Source: Streptomyces bungoensis (lineage in GTDB: Bacteria > Actinomycetota > Actinomycetes > Streptomycetales > Streptomycetaceae). Taken from it: 64,000 nt of DNA. The DNA lies in assembly GCF_001514215.1 (NCBI RefSeq), contig NZ_KQ948857.1:84953-148952 (forward strand), read 5' to 3'. The notes beneath the pieces were generated by a model that did no database searches, was not told the DNA's origin, and saw only the letters and a list, made by a program, of their open reading frames with translations. Shown piece after piece: positions 54,764 through 63,248 of the stretch. A program made the position numbers and the translations under genes. Numbering within the stretch: the stretch's first letter is position 1; every line of letters starts with the position of its first letter.

Positions 54764-56248
54764 GTGTCCGACGAGCTCAACCCGGCTGTGCCCGACTCCG
54801 CCACCGCGGAGGGCCCCGAGACCGAGTCGGAGGAGACCGTCAAGCAGCGCAAGAACGGCCTGTACCCGGGCGTCTCCGACGAGCTGGCCGAGAACATGAA
54901 GTCCGGTTGGGCCGACACCGAGCTGCGCGACCTGACGCCGATCCCGCAGGCCGCCGAGACCGCCCGCCGCCGTGCGGCGCTCTCCGCCCGCTTCCCCGGC
55001 GAGCGGCTCGTCGTCCCCGCGGGCAACCTGAAGACCCGTTCGAACGACACGGAGTACCCCTTCCGCGCCTCCGTCGAGTACGCCTACCTCACCGGCGACC
55101 AGACCGAGGACGGCGTCCTCGTCCTGGAGCCCACCGCGGACGGCCACACGGAGACGATCTACCTCCTGCCCCGCTCCGACCGGGAGAACGGCGAGTTCTG
55201 GCTCTCCGGCCACGGCGAGCTGTGGGTCGGCCGCCGCCACTCCCTCGCCGAGTCCGAGACGCTGTACGGCATCCCCGCCGCCGACGTGCGCGAACTGCCG
55301 GACGCCCTGCGCGAGGCCACCGGCCCCGTGCGGGTCGTGCGCGGCCACGACGCCGGCATCGAGGCCGCCCTGACCGACAAGGTCACCGGCGAGCGCGACG
55401 AGGAGCTGCGCGTCTTCCTCTCCGAGATGCGGCTGGTCAAGGACGCGTTCGAGATCGGCGAGCTGCAGAAGGCCGTCGACTCCACCGTGCGCGGCTTCGA
55501 GGACGTGGTGAAGGTCCTCGACAGGGCCGAGGCCACGAGCGAGCGCTACATCGAGGGCACGTTCTTCCTCCGCGCGCGCGTGGAGGGCAACGACATCGGC
55601 TACGGGTCCATCTGCGCGGCCGGCCCGCACGCGTGCACGCTGCACTGGGTGCGCAACGACGGCCCGGTCCGCTCCGGCGAACTGCTGCTGCTGGACGCGG
55701 GCGTGGAGACGCACACCCTGTACACCGCCGACGTCACCCGCACGCTGCCGATCAACGGCACCTACAGCGAGATCCAGAAGAGGATCTACGACGCCGTGTA
55801 CGACGCCCAGGAGGCCGGCATCGCGGCGGTGAGGCCGGGCGCCAAGTACCGCGACTTCCACGACGCCGCCCAGCGCGTGCTCGCCGAGCGGCTCGTCGCC
55901 TGGGGCCTGGTCGAGGGCCCCGTCGAGCGGGTCCTGGAGCTGGGCCTGCAGCGCCGCTGGACCCTCCACGGCACCGGTCACATGCTCGGCCTGGACGTCC
56001 ACGACTGCGCGGCCGCCCGGACGGAGACGTACGTGGACGGCACGCTGGAGCCGGGCATGGTGCTCACGGTCGAGCCGGGCCTGTACTTCCAGGCCGACGA
56101 CCTGACGGTCCCCGAGGAGTACCGGGGCATCGGCGTCCGCATCGAGGACGACATCCTCGTCACCGAGGACGGCAACCGGAACCTCTCGGCGGGCCTGCCG
56201 CGCCGCTCCGACGAGGTCGAGGCGTGGATGGCGTCGCTGAAGGGCTGA
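54764..56248 (+). CDS. Xaa-Pro aminopeptidase (aminopeptidase P family)
   Basis: GTG 54764 sits behind GAGGAGGATCAC and opens 494 residues. The N-terminal AMP_N domain (about 60-215) includes 'YPFRASVEYAYLTGD'. The pita-bread peptidase keeps all five metal ligands: Asp in 'LLLDAGVET', Asp in 'TADVTRTLP', His in 'GTGHMLGLDVHD', Glu in 'LTVEPGLYF' and Glu in 'VRIEDDI'. It removes N-terminal residues before proline in the cytosol, using two Mn ions. An upstream in-frame ATG at 54683 does not look coding. Confidence 0.95.
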   Translation: MSDELNPAVPDSATAEGPETESEETVKQRKNGLYPGVSDELAENMKSGWADTELRDLTPIPQAAETARRRAALSARFPGERLVVPAGNLKTRSNDTEYPFRASVEYAYLTGDQTEDGVLVLEPTADGHTETIYLLPRSDRENGEFWLSGHGELWVGRRHSLAESETLYGIPAADVRELPDALREATGPVRVVRGHDAGIEAALTDKVTGERDEELRVFLSEMRLVKDAFEIGELQKAVDSTVRGFEDVVKVLDRAEATSERYIEGTFFLRARVEGNDIGYGSICAAGPHACTLHWVRNDGPVRSGELLLLDAGVETHTLYTADVTRTLPINGTYSEIQKRIYDAVYDAQEAGIAAVRPGAKYRDFHDAAQRVLAERLVAWGLVEGPVERVLELGLQRRWTLHGTGHMLGLDVHDCAAARTETYVDGTLEPGMVLTVEPGLYFQADDLTVPEEYRGIGVRIEDDILVTEDGNRNLSAGLPRRSDEVEAWMASLKG

Positions 56249-56312
56249 TACGAGACTGAGGGCCGGGCACCGGGGAGGTGCCCGGCCGTCGGCATGCCTG
56301 GGGGGAATTTCC

Positions 56313-57680
56313 GTGGACGACTTCTGGTCGGGTGTCGGCGTCGACCTGCATCTGGAGCCGGACGCCGCGGACGGGCGCCGGGCCGGACTCGAGCGGGCCC
56401 TGAGGGACGCCGTGCGGGAGGGCCGGCTCACGCCCGGCACCCGGCTGCCGGCGACCCGCCGCCTCGCGGCCGAACTCGGGGTGTCGCGGGGCACGGCGAA
56501 GGCGGCGTACGACCAGCTGGTGGCCGAGGGCTACCTGACGGCACGCCAGGGCTCCGGCACCCGGGTGGCCCCGCTGCCGCCCTCGCCGGCCGCCGAGGCG
56601 CCGCAGACCGGCGCACGCGCGCGTGCGCCGCGTTTCGACCTGCGCCCCGGCAGCCCGGACGTCGGCGCGTTCCCGGCGGCGGCCTGGCTGCGCGCCCTGC
56701 GCCGCGCCGTGGCGACGGCGCCGTCCCTGGCGTACGGCTACGGCGACCCGCGCGGCCGGATCGAGCTGCGCACCGCGCTCTCGGGCTACCTGGGTCGGGC
56801 CCGCGGCGTGCTCGCGCCGCCCGAGCGGATCGTGATCACCTCCGGGTACGTCCAGGGACTGGCGCTGCTCACGCGCGTGCTGGACGGCGCCGCGGTCGCC
56901 ATGGAGGACCCGGGGCTGCCCTTCCACCGGGAGGTGGTGCGGCGGGGCGGCGGCAGCGTGCTGCCGGTGCCGGTGGACGGGCGCGGGGTGCGCCCCGAGG
57001 CACTGGGCGGGGCGGACGCCGTGGTGGTCACCCCGGCGCACCAGTACCCGACCGGCGTCACCCTGCACCCCGAACGGCGCCGCGCGCTCACCGACTGGGC
57101 ACGCGCGCGGGGCGGGCTCGTCGTCGAGGACGACTACGACGGCGAGTTCCGCTACGACCGGCAGCCGGTGGGCGCACTGCAGGGCATGGCCCCGGGCCAG
57201 GTGGTCTACCTCGGCACCGCCTCCAAGACCCTCGGCCCCGCGCTGCGGCTCGGCTGGATGGTGCTGCCGCCCCACCTGGCCGACGCGGTCGCCGACGCCA
57301 AGCTGCACAGCGACCACCACACCGAGACGATCGGCCAGCTGGCCCTCGCCGAGCTGATCGACAGCCACGCCTACGACCGCCACGTGCGCGCGTGCCGGCT
57401 GCGCTACCGGCGCCGCCGGGACCGGTTGCTGGACCGGCTGGGCGGCCGCCGGCGGGTGCGGGGTGTCGCGGCCGGCCTGCACGCGCTGGTCGACGTCCCC
57501 GACGAGGACGCCGTCCTGGCCCGCGCCGAGGCCGAGGGGCTCGCCGTCGGCCGTCTGGGCAGCCACTGGCACGCACCCGGCGAGGACCGCCCGCAGGGCC
57601 TGGTCGTCGGCTACGGCACGCCGCGGGAGCGGGCGTACCCGGAGGCGCTGGAGGTGCTGGCGAAGGTGCTGGACGCCTGA
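56313..57680 (+). CDS. MocR-type regulator (GntR plus aminotransferase fold)
   Basis: The 455-residue protein from GTG 56313 joins an N-terminal GntR winged helix (about 15-85, 'LPATRRLAAELGVSRGTAKAAY') to a type I aminotransferase domain. The PLP Lys lies in 'GTASKTLGPALRLGW' near residue 310, and 'VVEDDYDGEFRY' holds the pyridine-pairing Asp. MocR/PdxR proteins sense PLP and adjust vitamin B6 or amine metabolism genes. Its target is not adjacent: neighbours are PepP and an anti-sigma-type ATPase. Confidence 0.93.
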   Translation: MDDFWSGVGVDLHLEPDAADGRRAGLERALRDAVREGRLTPGTRLPATRRLAAELGVSRGTAKAAYDQLVAEGYLTARQGSGTRVAPLPPSPAAEAPQTGARARAPRFDLRPGSPDVGAFPAAAWLRALRRAVATAPSLAYGYGDPRGRIELRTALSGYLGRARGVLAPPERIVITSGYVQGLALLTRVLDGAAVAMEDPGLPFHREVVRRGGGSVLPVPVDGRGVRPEALGGADAVVVTPAHQYPTGVTLHPERRRALTDWARARGGLVVEDDYDGEFRYDRQPVGALQGMAPGQVVYLGTASKTLGPALRLGWMVLPPHLADAVADAKLHSDHHTETIGQLALAELIDSHAYDRHVRACRLRYRRRRDRLLDRLGGRRRVRGVAAGLHALVDVPDEDAVLARAEAEGLAVGRLGSHWHAPGEDRPQGLVVGYGTPRERAYPEALEVLAKVLDA

Positions 57681-57690
57681 AGCGGGCAGG

Positions 57691-58137
57691 CTACACGGCG
57701 ATCAGGTGGGCATCCTTCCGCCATTTGAGGATCTTGTCGAAGCTCACCACGGTCCCGCCCCGGCCCGGCTTGGCCCCGATGTGCACGTGATCGGCGAGTT
57801 CCCTGATCAAACCGAGCCCGCGGCCGTGCTCGGCGTCCGGGCGGGCGAGCCGGAACTCCTGGGCGGCGGGGACCCCGGGCCCCGAGTCGGCCACCTCGAT
57901 CCGGCACCTCTCGCCGTCGAGGTAGGCGGTCACCCGGTACGCCTCGCCGGCGTCCTCACGGGTGGTGTCGCCGCCGTGCTCCACGGCGTTCGCGCAGGCC
58001 TCGCTGAGGGCGACGGACAGGTCGAAGGAGACGTCCGGGTCGACCCCCGCCGTCTCCATGGCGCCCATCAGCAGTCGCCGGGCGAGCGGCACGCTCGCGG
58101 CCTCGCGGCGCAGATGCAGAGACCACCAGATGCTCAT
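57691..58137 (-). CDS. HATPase-type (RsbW-like) ATP-binding protein
   Basis: This 148-residue protein is a single GHKL domain: 'LSVALSEACANAVEHGGD' (N box), 'IEVADSGPGVP' (G1) and 'GRGLGLIRELADHVHIG' (G2). The length and absence of other domains match anti-sigma serine kinases of the RsbW/SpoIIAB kind. It is convergent with the MocR gene and only ten bases apart. The partner sigma factor is not shown by the context. Confidence 0.9.
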   Translation of the reverse strand: MSIWWSLHLRREAASVPLARRLLMGAMETAGVDPDVSFDLSVALSEACANAVEHGGDTTREDAGEAYRVTAYLDGERCRIEVADSGPGVPAAQEFRLARPDAEHGRGLGLIRELADHVHIGAKPGRGGTVVSFDKILKWRKDAHLIAV

Positions 58138-58368
58138 GCTCCAGCCTCCAGGCCGCGGCTCGACATACCGTTACCTATTGCCGCGCGTGCGTGTCCGTAA
58201 GCACACCGTTCGCGTGACTCCGCCCATACGGCCGATGTGCGGCGGGACGAATAGGTGTATAGCGGGCCACTTTCCCCGATCGCTCCGGCGTGCCGTAGGC
58301 CCCCACGTGACGGAATCGGGGCACCTGCCGCGGGACGCCGGGCCGGCCGGTGGGATGATGAGCCCGCC

Positions 58369-59205
58369 ATGACTGCCCCCCACGCGCGCACGGCGCGTCC
58401 CGGAGCCGGGCTCCGGATCCTGCGGGCCGCGGTGTTCGCCGCGGTCTGCGTCGTGCTGGCCGCGGCCGGGCACACCCTGGCCTCCTGCGCGCGCGTGCCC
58501 CTGTGGACGCTCGGCGCGGGATTCCTCGGCTCGCTGCTGCTCGTGGCACCGCTCGCCGGACGCACCCGCTCGCTGCCGGGCATCGCCGCGCTGCTCGCCG
58601 TCGGCCAGACCGTGCTGCACACGCTGTTCGGGCTGAGCAGGCACGGCACGGCCGCCGCCATGGGCGCGATGCCGGCGAAACCGGTGGGCACCTCGCTCAG
58701 CGACGGCGCGCTCGTCGAGCGGGCCACCCGGCTGCTGTGCGGATCCAGCCCGTCGGCGCTCACCCCGGGGCACGCCTACCGGCTCCTGCTGGACGCCCAC
58801 CTCATCGACGCCTCGGGCCGGCCCGAGGGTGCCGTGCCGGCCATGCCCCCCATGGCCGGCGCCGCCGGCTCCACGGCGTCGCTGCTGCCCTCCCTGCCGA
58901 TGCTGCTCGGCCACGTCCTCGCGGCCGTCGCCACCGGCTGGCTGCTGCGCCGCGGCGATCTGGCCGTCCTGCGGCTGATCGAACTGTCGGCGCACGGAGT
59001 CGCCGAGGGGGCGCTCGTACGATCCCTGCGCGCGGCGCTCGCGCTGGCGCACGCCCTGTACGCCGGGCTGCTGCCCGCGGCCGGGCCGCTCCCGCGGGAC
59101 TGTCGCACCGCGCGGGACGAGGCGCCCGCCCCGCACACCACCGCACTCCAGCACACGGTGATCCGCCGCGGCCCGCCCGCCGCCGCGTTCCGTCTCGCCG
59201 CCTGA
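58369..59205 (+). CDS. Multi-span membrane protein, Ala/Leu-rich
   Basis: ATG 58369 gives 278 residues with about five hydrophobic helices, for example 'AAVFAAVCVVLAAAGHTL' and 'LLPSLPMLLGHVLAAVATGWLL'. His residues lie near helix ends. This layout resembles small actinobacterial membrane proteins preceding YcnI-type copper genes, so a metal-related role is plausible but inferred only from position, 120 bases upstream of ycnI. Confidence 0.82.
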   Translation: MTAPHARTARPGAGLRILRAAVFAAVCVVLAAAGHTLASCARVPLWTLGAGFLGSLLLVAPLAGRTRSLPGIAALLAVGQTVLHTLFGLSRHGTAAAMGAMPAKPVGTSLSDGALVERATRLLCGSSPSALTPGHAYRLLLDAHLIDASGRPEGAVPAMPPMAGAAGSTASLLPSLPMLLGHVLAAVATGWLLRRGDLAVLRLIELSAHGVAEGALVRSLRAALALAHALYAGLLPAAGPLPRDCRTARDEAPAPHTTALQHTVIRRGPPAAAFRLAA

Positions 59206-59325
59206 CGCGACGCGTCCACCACTCCACGCCATCGAAGGAGAGGGGCCGCCGTCGCGCGGCCACCCGCGCGCACCCGCGCGCACCTCTTCCTCACCGGATC
59301 TCACCCAGAGTGGAGTGTTCCTGCC

Positions 59326-60075
59326 ATGCAGGCTTCTCGTGTCGCCTCCCGTGTCGCCGCCGCCGGCGCCGTCGCGGGCACGGCCGTCCTCGCCCTGTCC
59401 GTGCCCGCCTTCGCGCACGTCTCCGTGCAGCCCGAGGGCAGCGCGGCCAAGGGCGGTTACGCGGTCGTGGACTTCAAGGTCCCCAACGAGCGCGACGACG
59501 CCTCGACCACCAGGCTCGAGGTGAACCTCCCCGCCGACCACCCGGTCGCCTCCGTCATGCCCCAGCCGGTTCCGGGCTGGAACGTGAAGGTGACCACGGC
59601 CAAGCTCGCCAAGCCGCTCACGGTGCACGGCCGGAAGATCGACGAGGCCGTCACCAAGGTCACCTGGACCGCCGACGGCAAGGGCGTCCAGCCCGGCTAC
59701 TTCCAGAAGTTCCCGCTCTCCCTCGGCGCCCTGCCCGAGGACACCGACCGGATGGTCTTCAAGGCGATCCAGACGTACTCCGACAACGAGGTCGTGCGCT
59801 GGATCGAGGCGCCCCAGGACGGCCGGGCGGAGCCCGAGAACCCGGCCCCCGTGCTGCAGCTGTCCGCGGCCACCGACGACCACCACGGCACCGCGGCCGC
59901 CACGGACGCCTCCGAGAAGACCGACGGCAAGGGCGACGGCCGGACGGCGGCCGCCGCGCGGTCCACGGGCGGCAGCGACACCACCGCGCGCGTGCTCGGC
60001 GTGATCGGCATCGCCGTCGGCGCCGCGGGCGTCGCCTACGGCGTCCTCGCCGGCCGCCGCCGCACCACCGCCTGA
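59326..60075 (+). CDS. YcnI-like (DUF1775) copper-binding membrane protein
   Basis: The 249-residue protein has a signal peptide cut before 'HVSVQPEGSAAKGG', so His is the first mature residue, as in copper-binding YcnI proteins. A beta-sandwich DUF1775 domain follows (to ~175), with Trp in 'RWIEAPQD' as the second conserved ligand position. Then come a charged linker and one C-terminal membrane helix (about 222-240) ending in Arg-rich residues. It should hold Cu(II) outside the cell and pass it to the neighbouring copper chaperones. Confidence 0.93.
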   Translation: MQASRVASRVAAAGAVAGTAVLALSVPAFAHVSVQPEGSAAKGGYAVVDFKVPNERDDASTTRLEVNLPADHPVASVMPQPVPGWNVKVTTAKLAKPLTVHGRKIDEAVTKVTWTADGKGVQPGYFQKFPLSLGALPEDTDRMVFKAIQTYSDNEVVRWIEAPQDGRAEPENPAPVLQLSAATDDHHGTAAATDASEKTDGKGDGRTAAAARSTGGSDTTARVLGVIGIAVGAAGVAYGVLAGRRRTTA

Positions 60076-60165
60076 CCCTGCCGTTCCACCCGCGCACCGG
60101 GGTCGTGCGAGGCTGTCGTACGGCCCCGGTGCGCGCCGGAGCCCTCACATCTGGGACATTTCTCT

Positions 60166-60819
60166 ATGCGCAAGAAGACGTTCGCCGCGGCCGCGCTGCT
60201 CGCCGCCGCCACCCTCTCCCTCTCCGCCTGCGGCAGCGGCGACGACGCCAAGTCGCCCGTCTCCGTGGTCTCCGAGGCGTCCGACTCGGGCAAGGCCGCG
60301 ACCATACTCGACCAGCCGTTCGAGAAGCCCGACCTGGTGCTCACCGACACGCACGGCAAGAAGTACGACCTGCGCGCCGAGACCAAGGGCCACCCGACGC
60401 TGGTCTACTTCGGCTACACGCACTGCCCCGACATCTGCCCGACGACGATGAGCAACATCGCCGTGGCCAAGAAGGCGCTGCCCAAGACCGAGCAGAACGA
60501 CCTCAGGGTCGTCTTCGTCACCACCGACCCCGCCCGGGACACCCCCGCCGAGCTCGGCAAGTGGCTCAAGGGCATCGACCCGCAGTTCATCGGCCTCACC
60601 GGCGACTTCGCCACCATCCAGGCCGGCGCCCGCTCCCTCGGCATCTCCATCGAGCCGACGACGAAGGACAAGAACGGCAAGGTCGTCTCGGTGCACGGCA
60701 CCCAGGTCATCGCCTTCTCCCCGAAGACGGACGGCGGCTACGTCCTGTACGGCGAGGACACCACGGTCGACGACTACACCAAGGACCTGCCCAAGCTCGT
60801 CAAGGGAGCCAGGCCGTGA
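60166..60819 (+). CDS. sco: Sco-type copper chaperone lipoprotein
   Basis: A 217-residue lipoprotein (lipobox Leu-Ser-Ala-Cys22) with a thioredoxin fold. The Cu-binding pair is Cys87-x3-Cys91 ('THCPDICPT'), with His in 'VHGTQVI' as third ligand. Sco proteins load copper into cytochrome oxidase. In S. lividans Sco also supports GlxA-dependent development. The stop codon overlaps the next gene's GTG (GTGA), showing coupled translation with ecuC. Confidence 0.94.
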   Translation: MRKKTFAAAALLAAATLSLSACGSGDDAKSPVSVVSEASDSGKAATILDQPFEKPDLVLTDTHGKKYDLRAETKGHPTLVYFGYTHCPDICPTTMSNIAVAKKALPKTEQNDLRVVFVTTDPARDTPAELGKWLKGIDPQFIGLTGDFATIQAGARSLGISIEPTTKDKNGKVVSVHGTQVIAFSPKTDGGYVLYGEDTTVDDYTKDLPKLVKGARP

Positions 60820-61283
60820 GGCGCACCATCCTGCCCGCGTCCGCGCTCACCGGCGCCGCGGCCCTCACCCTCGCCCTCGCGGGGTGCGGGACGGATTCCG
60901 GCCCCGCCGGGCCCGAGCTGTCGGTGAGCGGGGCGTACATGCCCCAGCCGGTCTCCGCCGACATGGCGGCCGGCTTCCTCACGATCACCAACAAGGGCGG
61001 CACGCGGGACCGGCTGACCTCCGTGACCAGCGCGGTCGCCGGCCAGGTCACCATGCACAGCACCGTCGGCGGCGCCATGGAGGAGAAGACCTCCTTCGCC
61101 GTCCCCGCGCACGGCCGGCTCGTGTTCAAGAGCGGCGGCAACCACCTGATGTTCGAGAGGCTGAAGCGCAAGCCGGAGCAGGGTCAGCGGGTCACCGTGA
61201 AACTCACCTTCGCCAGGACCGGACCGCTCACCGTCGAGATGCCGGTGCGGTCCGCCACGTACCACCCGTCGACCGGCAACTGA
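60816..61283 (+). CDS. ecuC: PCu(A)C-type copper chaperone (ECuC) lipoprotein
   Basis: GTG 60816 overlaps the sco stop. The 155-residue lipoprotein (lipobox Leu-Ala-Gly-Cys24) is one PCuAC cupredoxin-like domain. A Met-x21-His-x-Met copper-binding pattern is visible from 'VGGAMEE' to 'NHLMFER', with Met-His just before. It probably exchanges copper with Sco in the extracytoplasmic space, as described for S. lividans ECuC. The translation coupling and order sco-ecuC-copCD-dtpA match that locus. Confidence 0.93.
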   Translation: MRRTILPASALTGAAALTLALAGCGTDSGPAGPELSVSGAYMPQPVSADMAAGFLTITNKGGTRDRLTSVTSAVAGQVTMHSTVGGAMEEKTSFAVPAHGRLVFKSGGNHLMFERLKRKPEQGQRVTVKLTFARTGPLTVEMPVRSATYHPSTGN

Positions 61284-61296
61284 GGGAAGGACCACC

Positions 61297-63240
61297 TTGA
61301 CCCGGACCATCACCCCCCGCCTGCGGACCCTGGTGCTGCTGCTCCTCGCCGTCACCGGCGCGCTGCTCGCGGGCGCCGGTCCGGCCTCCGCGCACGCCGC
61401 GCTCACCGGCAGCGACCCCGCACAAGGGGTGGTGGTCGACAAGGCGCCCACCCAGGTGTCGCTCACCTTCTCCGAGACGGTCGCGATGAACGGCGACTCG
61501 CTGCAGGTACTCGACCCCAAGGGCCGCAAGGTCCAGGTCGGCTCCCCGGCCAACGTGAGCGGCACGACGTACGCCGTGCGGCTCAGGAGCGGCCTGGCCA
61601 AGGGCACCTACACGGTCGCCTACCAGGTGGTCTCGGCGGACAGCCACCCCGTCTCCGGCGCGTACACCTTCTCCGTCGGAGCGCCCTCGCAGACCGTCGT
61701 CTCGGGCGTCGGCACGGCCGGCGGCGGTGTCGTCGGCGCGCTGTACGCGGCCGGGCGGTACGTGTCCTACGCCGGCTTCATCGTGCTCGCGGGCGGCGCC
61801 GCCTTCGTGCTCGCCTGCTGGCAGCGCGGCGCCGGCGTACGGCCCCTGCAGCGGCTCGTGGTCGGCGGCTGGCTCGCGCTCACCGCGGCCACCCTGTGGC
61901 TGCTGCTCCTGCGCGGCTCCTACACCGGCTCGGGAAAGCTCGGCGACGTCCTCGACCTGGACCTGCTCGGCCAGGTGCTGCAGACCAAGACCGGCGCCGC
62001 GCTGGTCTCCCGGCTGCTGCTGCTCGCCGCCGCCGCGCTGTTCATCGCCGTGCTCTTCGGCGCCTATGAGCGTCGGGAGGAGGGCGACGAGAAGCGCGAC
62101 CTGAGCTTCGGGCTGGCCGTCGGCGGAGTGGTCGTGGCCGCCGGGCTCGCGGCGAGCTGGGCCATGGCCGAGCACGCCTCCACGGGGCTGCAGCCGGGCA
62201 TCGCCATGCCCGTCGACGTCGTCCACCTGCTGGCCGTCGCCGCCTGGCTGGGCGGCCTCACCGCCCTCCTCGTCGCGCTGTACCGGGCACCCGCGGACAC
62301 TCCGGTCGGCAGCGCGGCCGTACGGCGCTTCTCCCGCGTCGCCTTCGGCTCCGTCCTGGCCCTGGTCGCCACCGGCACCTACCAGTCCTGGCGCCAGCTC
62401 GGCTCCTGGTCGGCGTTCACCGAGACCCGCTACGGGCAGTTGCTGCTGGTCAAGATCGGGCTGGTGGCGCTGCTGGTCGGCATCGCGTCGATCTCACGGC
62501 GCTGGACGGGACGGCTCGGGGAGGCGCTCCCCGCGGAGGGCGAGGCGGGGGAATCCGGGAGGCGGCCCGAGAAGGAGCGCGTCTCCGCGTCGGCGTCCGC
62601 CGGCACGGAGACCGGCCTGGAGACCGCCGGCACGGACACCGCTCCCGCGGACACCGAGCGCGCCGCGCAGCTCGCGCGCCAGCAAGCCGCCGCGGACACC
62701 GCCCGGCAAAAGCGGCTCCGCGACGCCGACCCGAACCGCTTCGGCCTGCGCCGCTCGGTGCTGGCCGAGGCGGGCGTCGCGGTCGTCCTGCTCGCCGTCA
62801 CGACCGCGCTGACCCAGACCGAGCCGGGCCGTACCGAGCAGGAGGCCAAGGCGGCCACCTCGTCGTCCTCCAGCTCCTCCGCGTCGTCCTCCTCGTCCGG
62901 CGCGGTGACCCTGGACATGGCGTTCGACACCGGCGGCACCGACGGCAAGGGCCTGGTCCGCCTCGACCTCGACCCCGCCCGGGTGGGCGGCAACGAGATG
63001 CACGTCTACGTGCAGCGGCCCAACGGCCGCGCCTTCGACGTCCCCGAGGTGAAGGTCGCCTTCACCCTGGAGGCGAAGAAGCTCGGGCCGCTGCCCGTGA
63101 CCCCCGACCACATCACCACCGGCCACTGGGCGGCCGAAGGGGTGCAGATCCCCATGGCGGGCGACTGGAAGATCGCCGTGACCGTGCGCACCTCCGACAT
63201 CGACCAGGCGACCGTTTCCAAGAACGCGCAGATCGGCTGA
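61297..63240 (+). CDS. CopC/CopD-type copper protein
   Basis: TTG 61297 follows GGGAAGG and starts 647 residues. A signal peptide ends at 'ASAHAALTGSD', giving CopC with N-terminal His (about 30-125, 'SADSHPVSGAYTFSV'). CopD membrane helices follow from ~150 to ~400. An acidic/Ala-rich cytoplasmic or loop stretch (~410-475) and another helix come next. A C-terminal YtkA-like/DUF-type domain ('GGTDGKGLVRLDLDPARVGG') ends the protein. It lies 13 bases after ecuC. The likely role is copper binding and transport across the membrane. A paralogue is at 1-1197. Confidence 0.92.
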   Translation: MTRTITPRLRTLVLLLLAVTGALLAGAGPASAHAALTGSDPAQGVVVDKAPTQVSLTFSETVAMNGDSLQVLDPKGRKVQVGSPANVSGTTYAVRLRSGLAKGTYTVAYQVVSADSHPVSGAYTFSVGAPSQTVVSGVGTAGGGVVGALYAAGRYVSYAGFIVLAGGAAFVLACWQRGAGVRPLQRLVVGGWLALTAATLWLLLLRGSYTGSGKLGDVLDLDLLGQVLQTKTGAALVSRLLLLAAAALFIAVLFGAYERREEGDEKRDLSFGLAVGGVVVAAGLAASWAMAEHASTGLQPGIAMPVDVVHLLAVAAWLGGLTALLVALYRAPADTPVGSAAVRRFSRVAFGSVLALVATGTYQSWRQLGSWSAFTETRYGQLLLVKIGLVALLVGIASISRRWTGRLGEALPAEGEAGESGRRPEKERVSASASAGTETGLETAGTDTAPADTERAAQLARQQAAADTARQKRLRDADPNRFGLRRSVLAEAGVAVVLLAVTTALTQTEPGRTEQEAKAATSSSSSSSASSSSSGAVTLDMAFDTGGTDGKGLVRLDLDPARVGGNEMHVYVQRPNGRAFDVPEVKVAFTLEAKKLGPLPVTPDHITTGHWAAEGVQIPMAGDWKIAVTVRTSDIDQATVSKNAQIG

Positions 63241-63248
63241 ACGACACC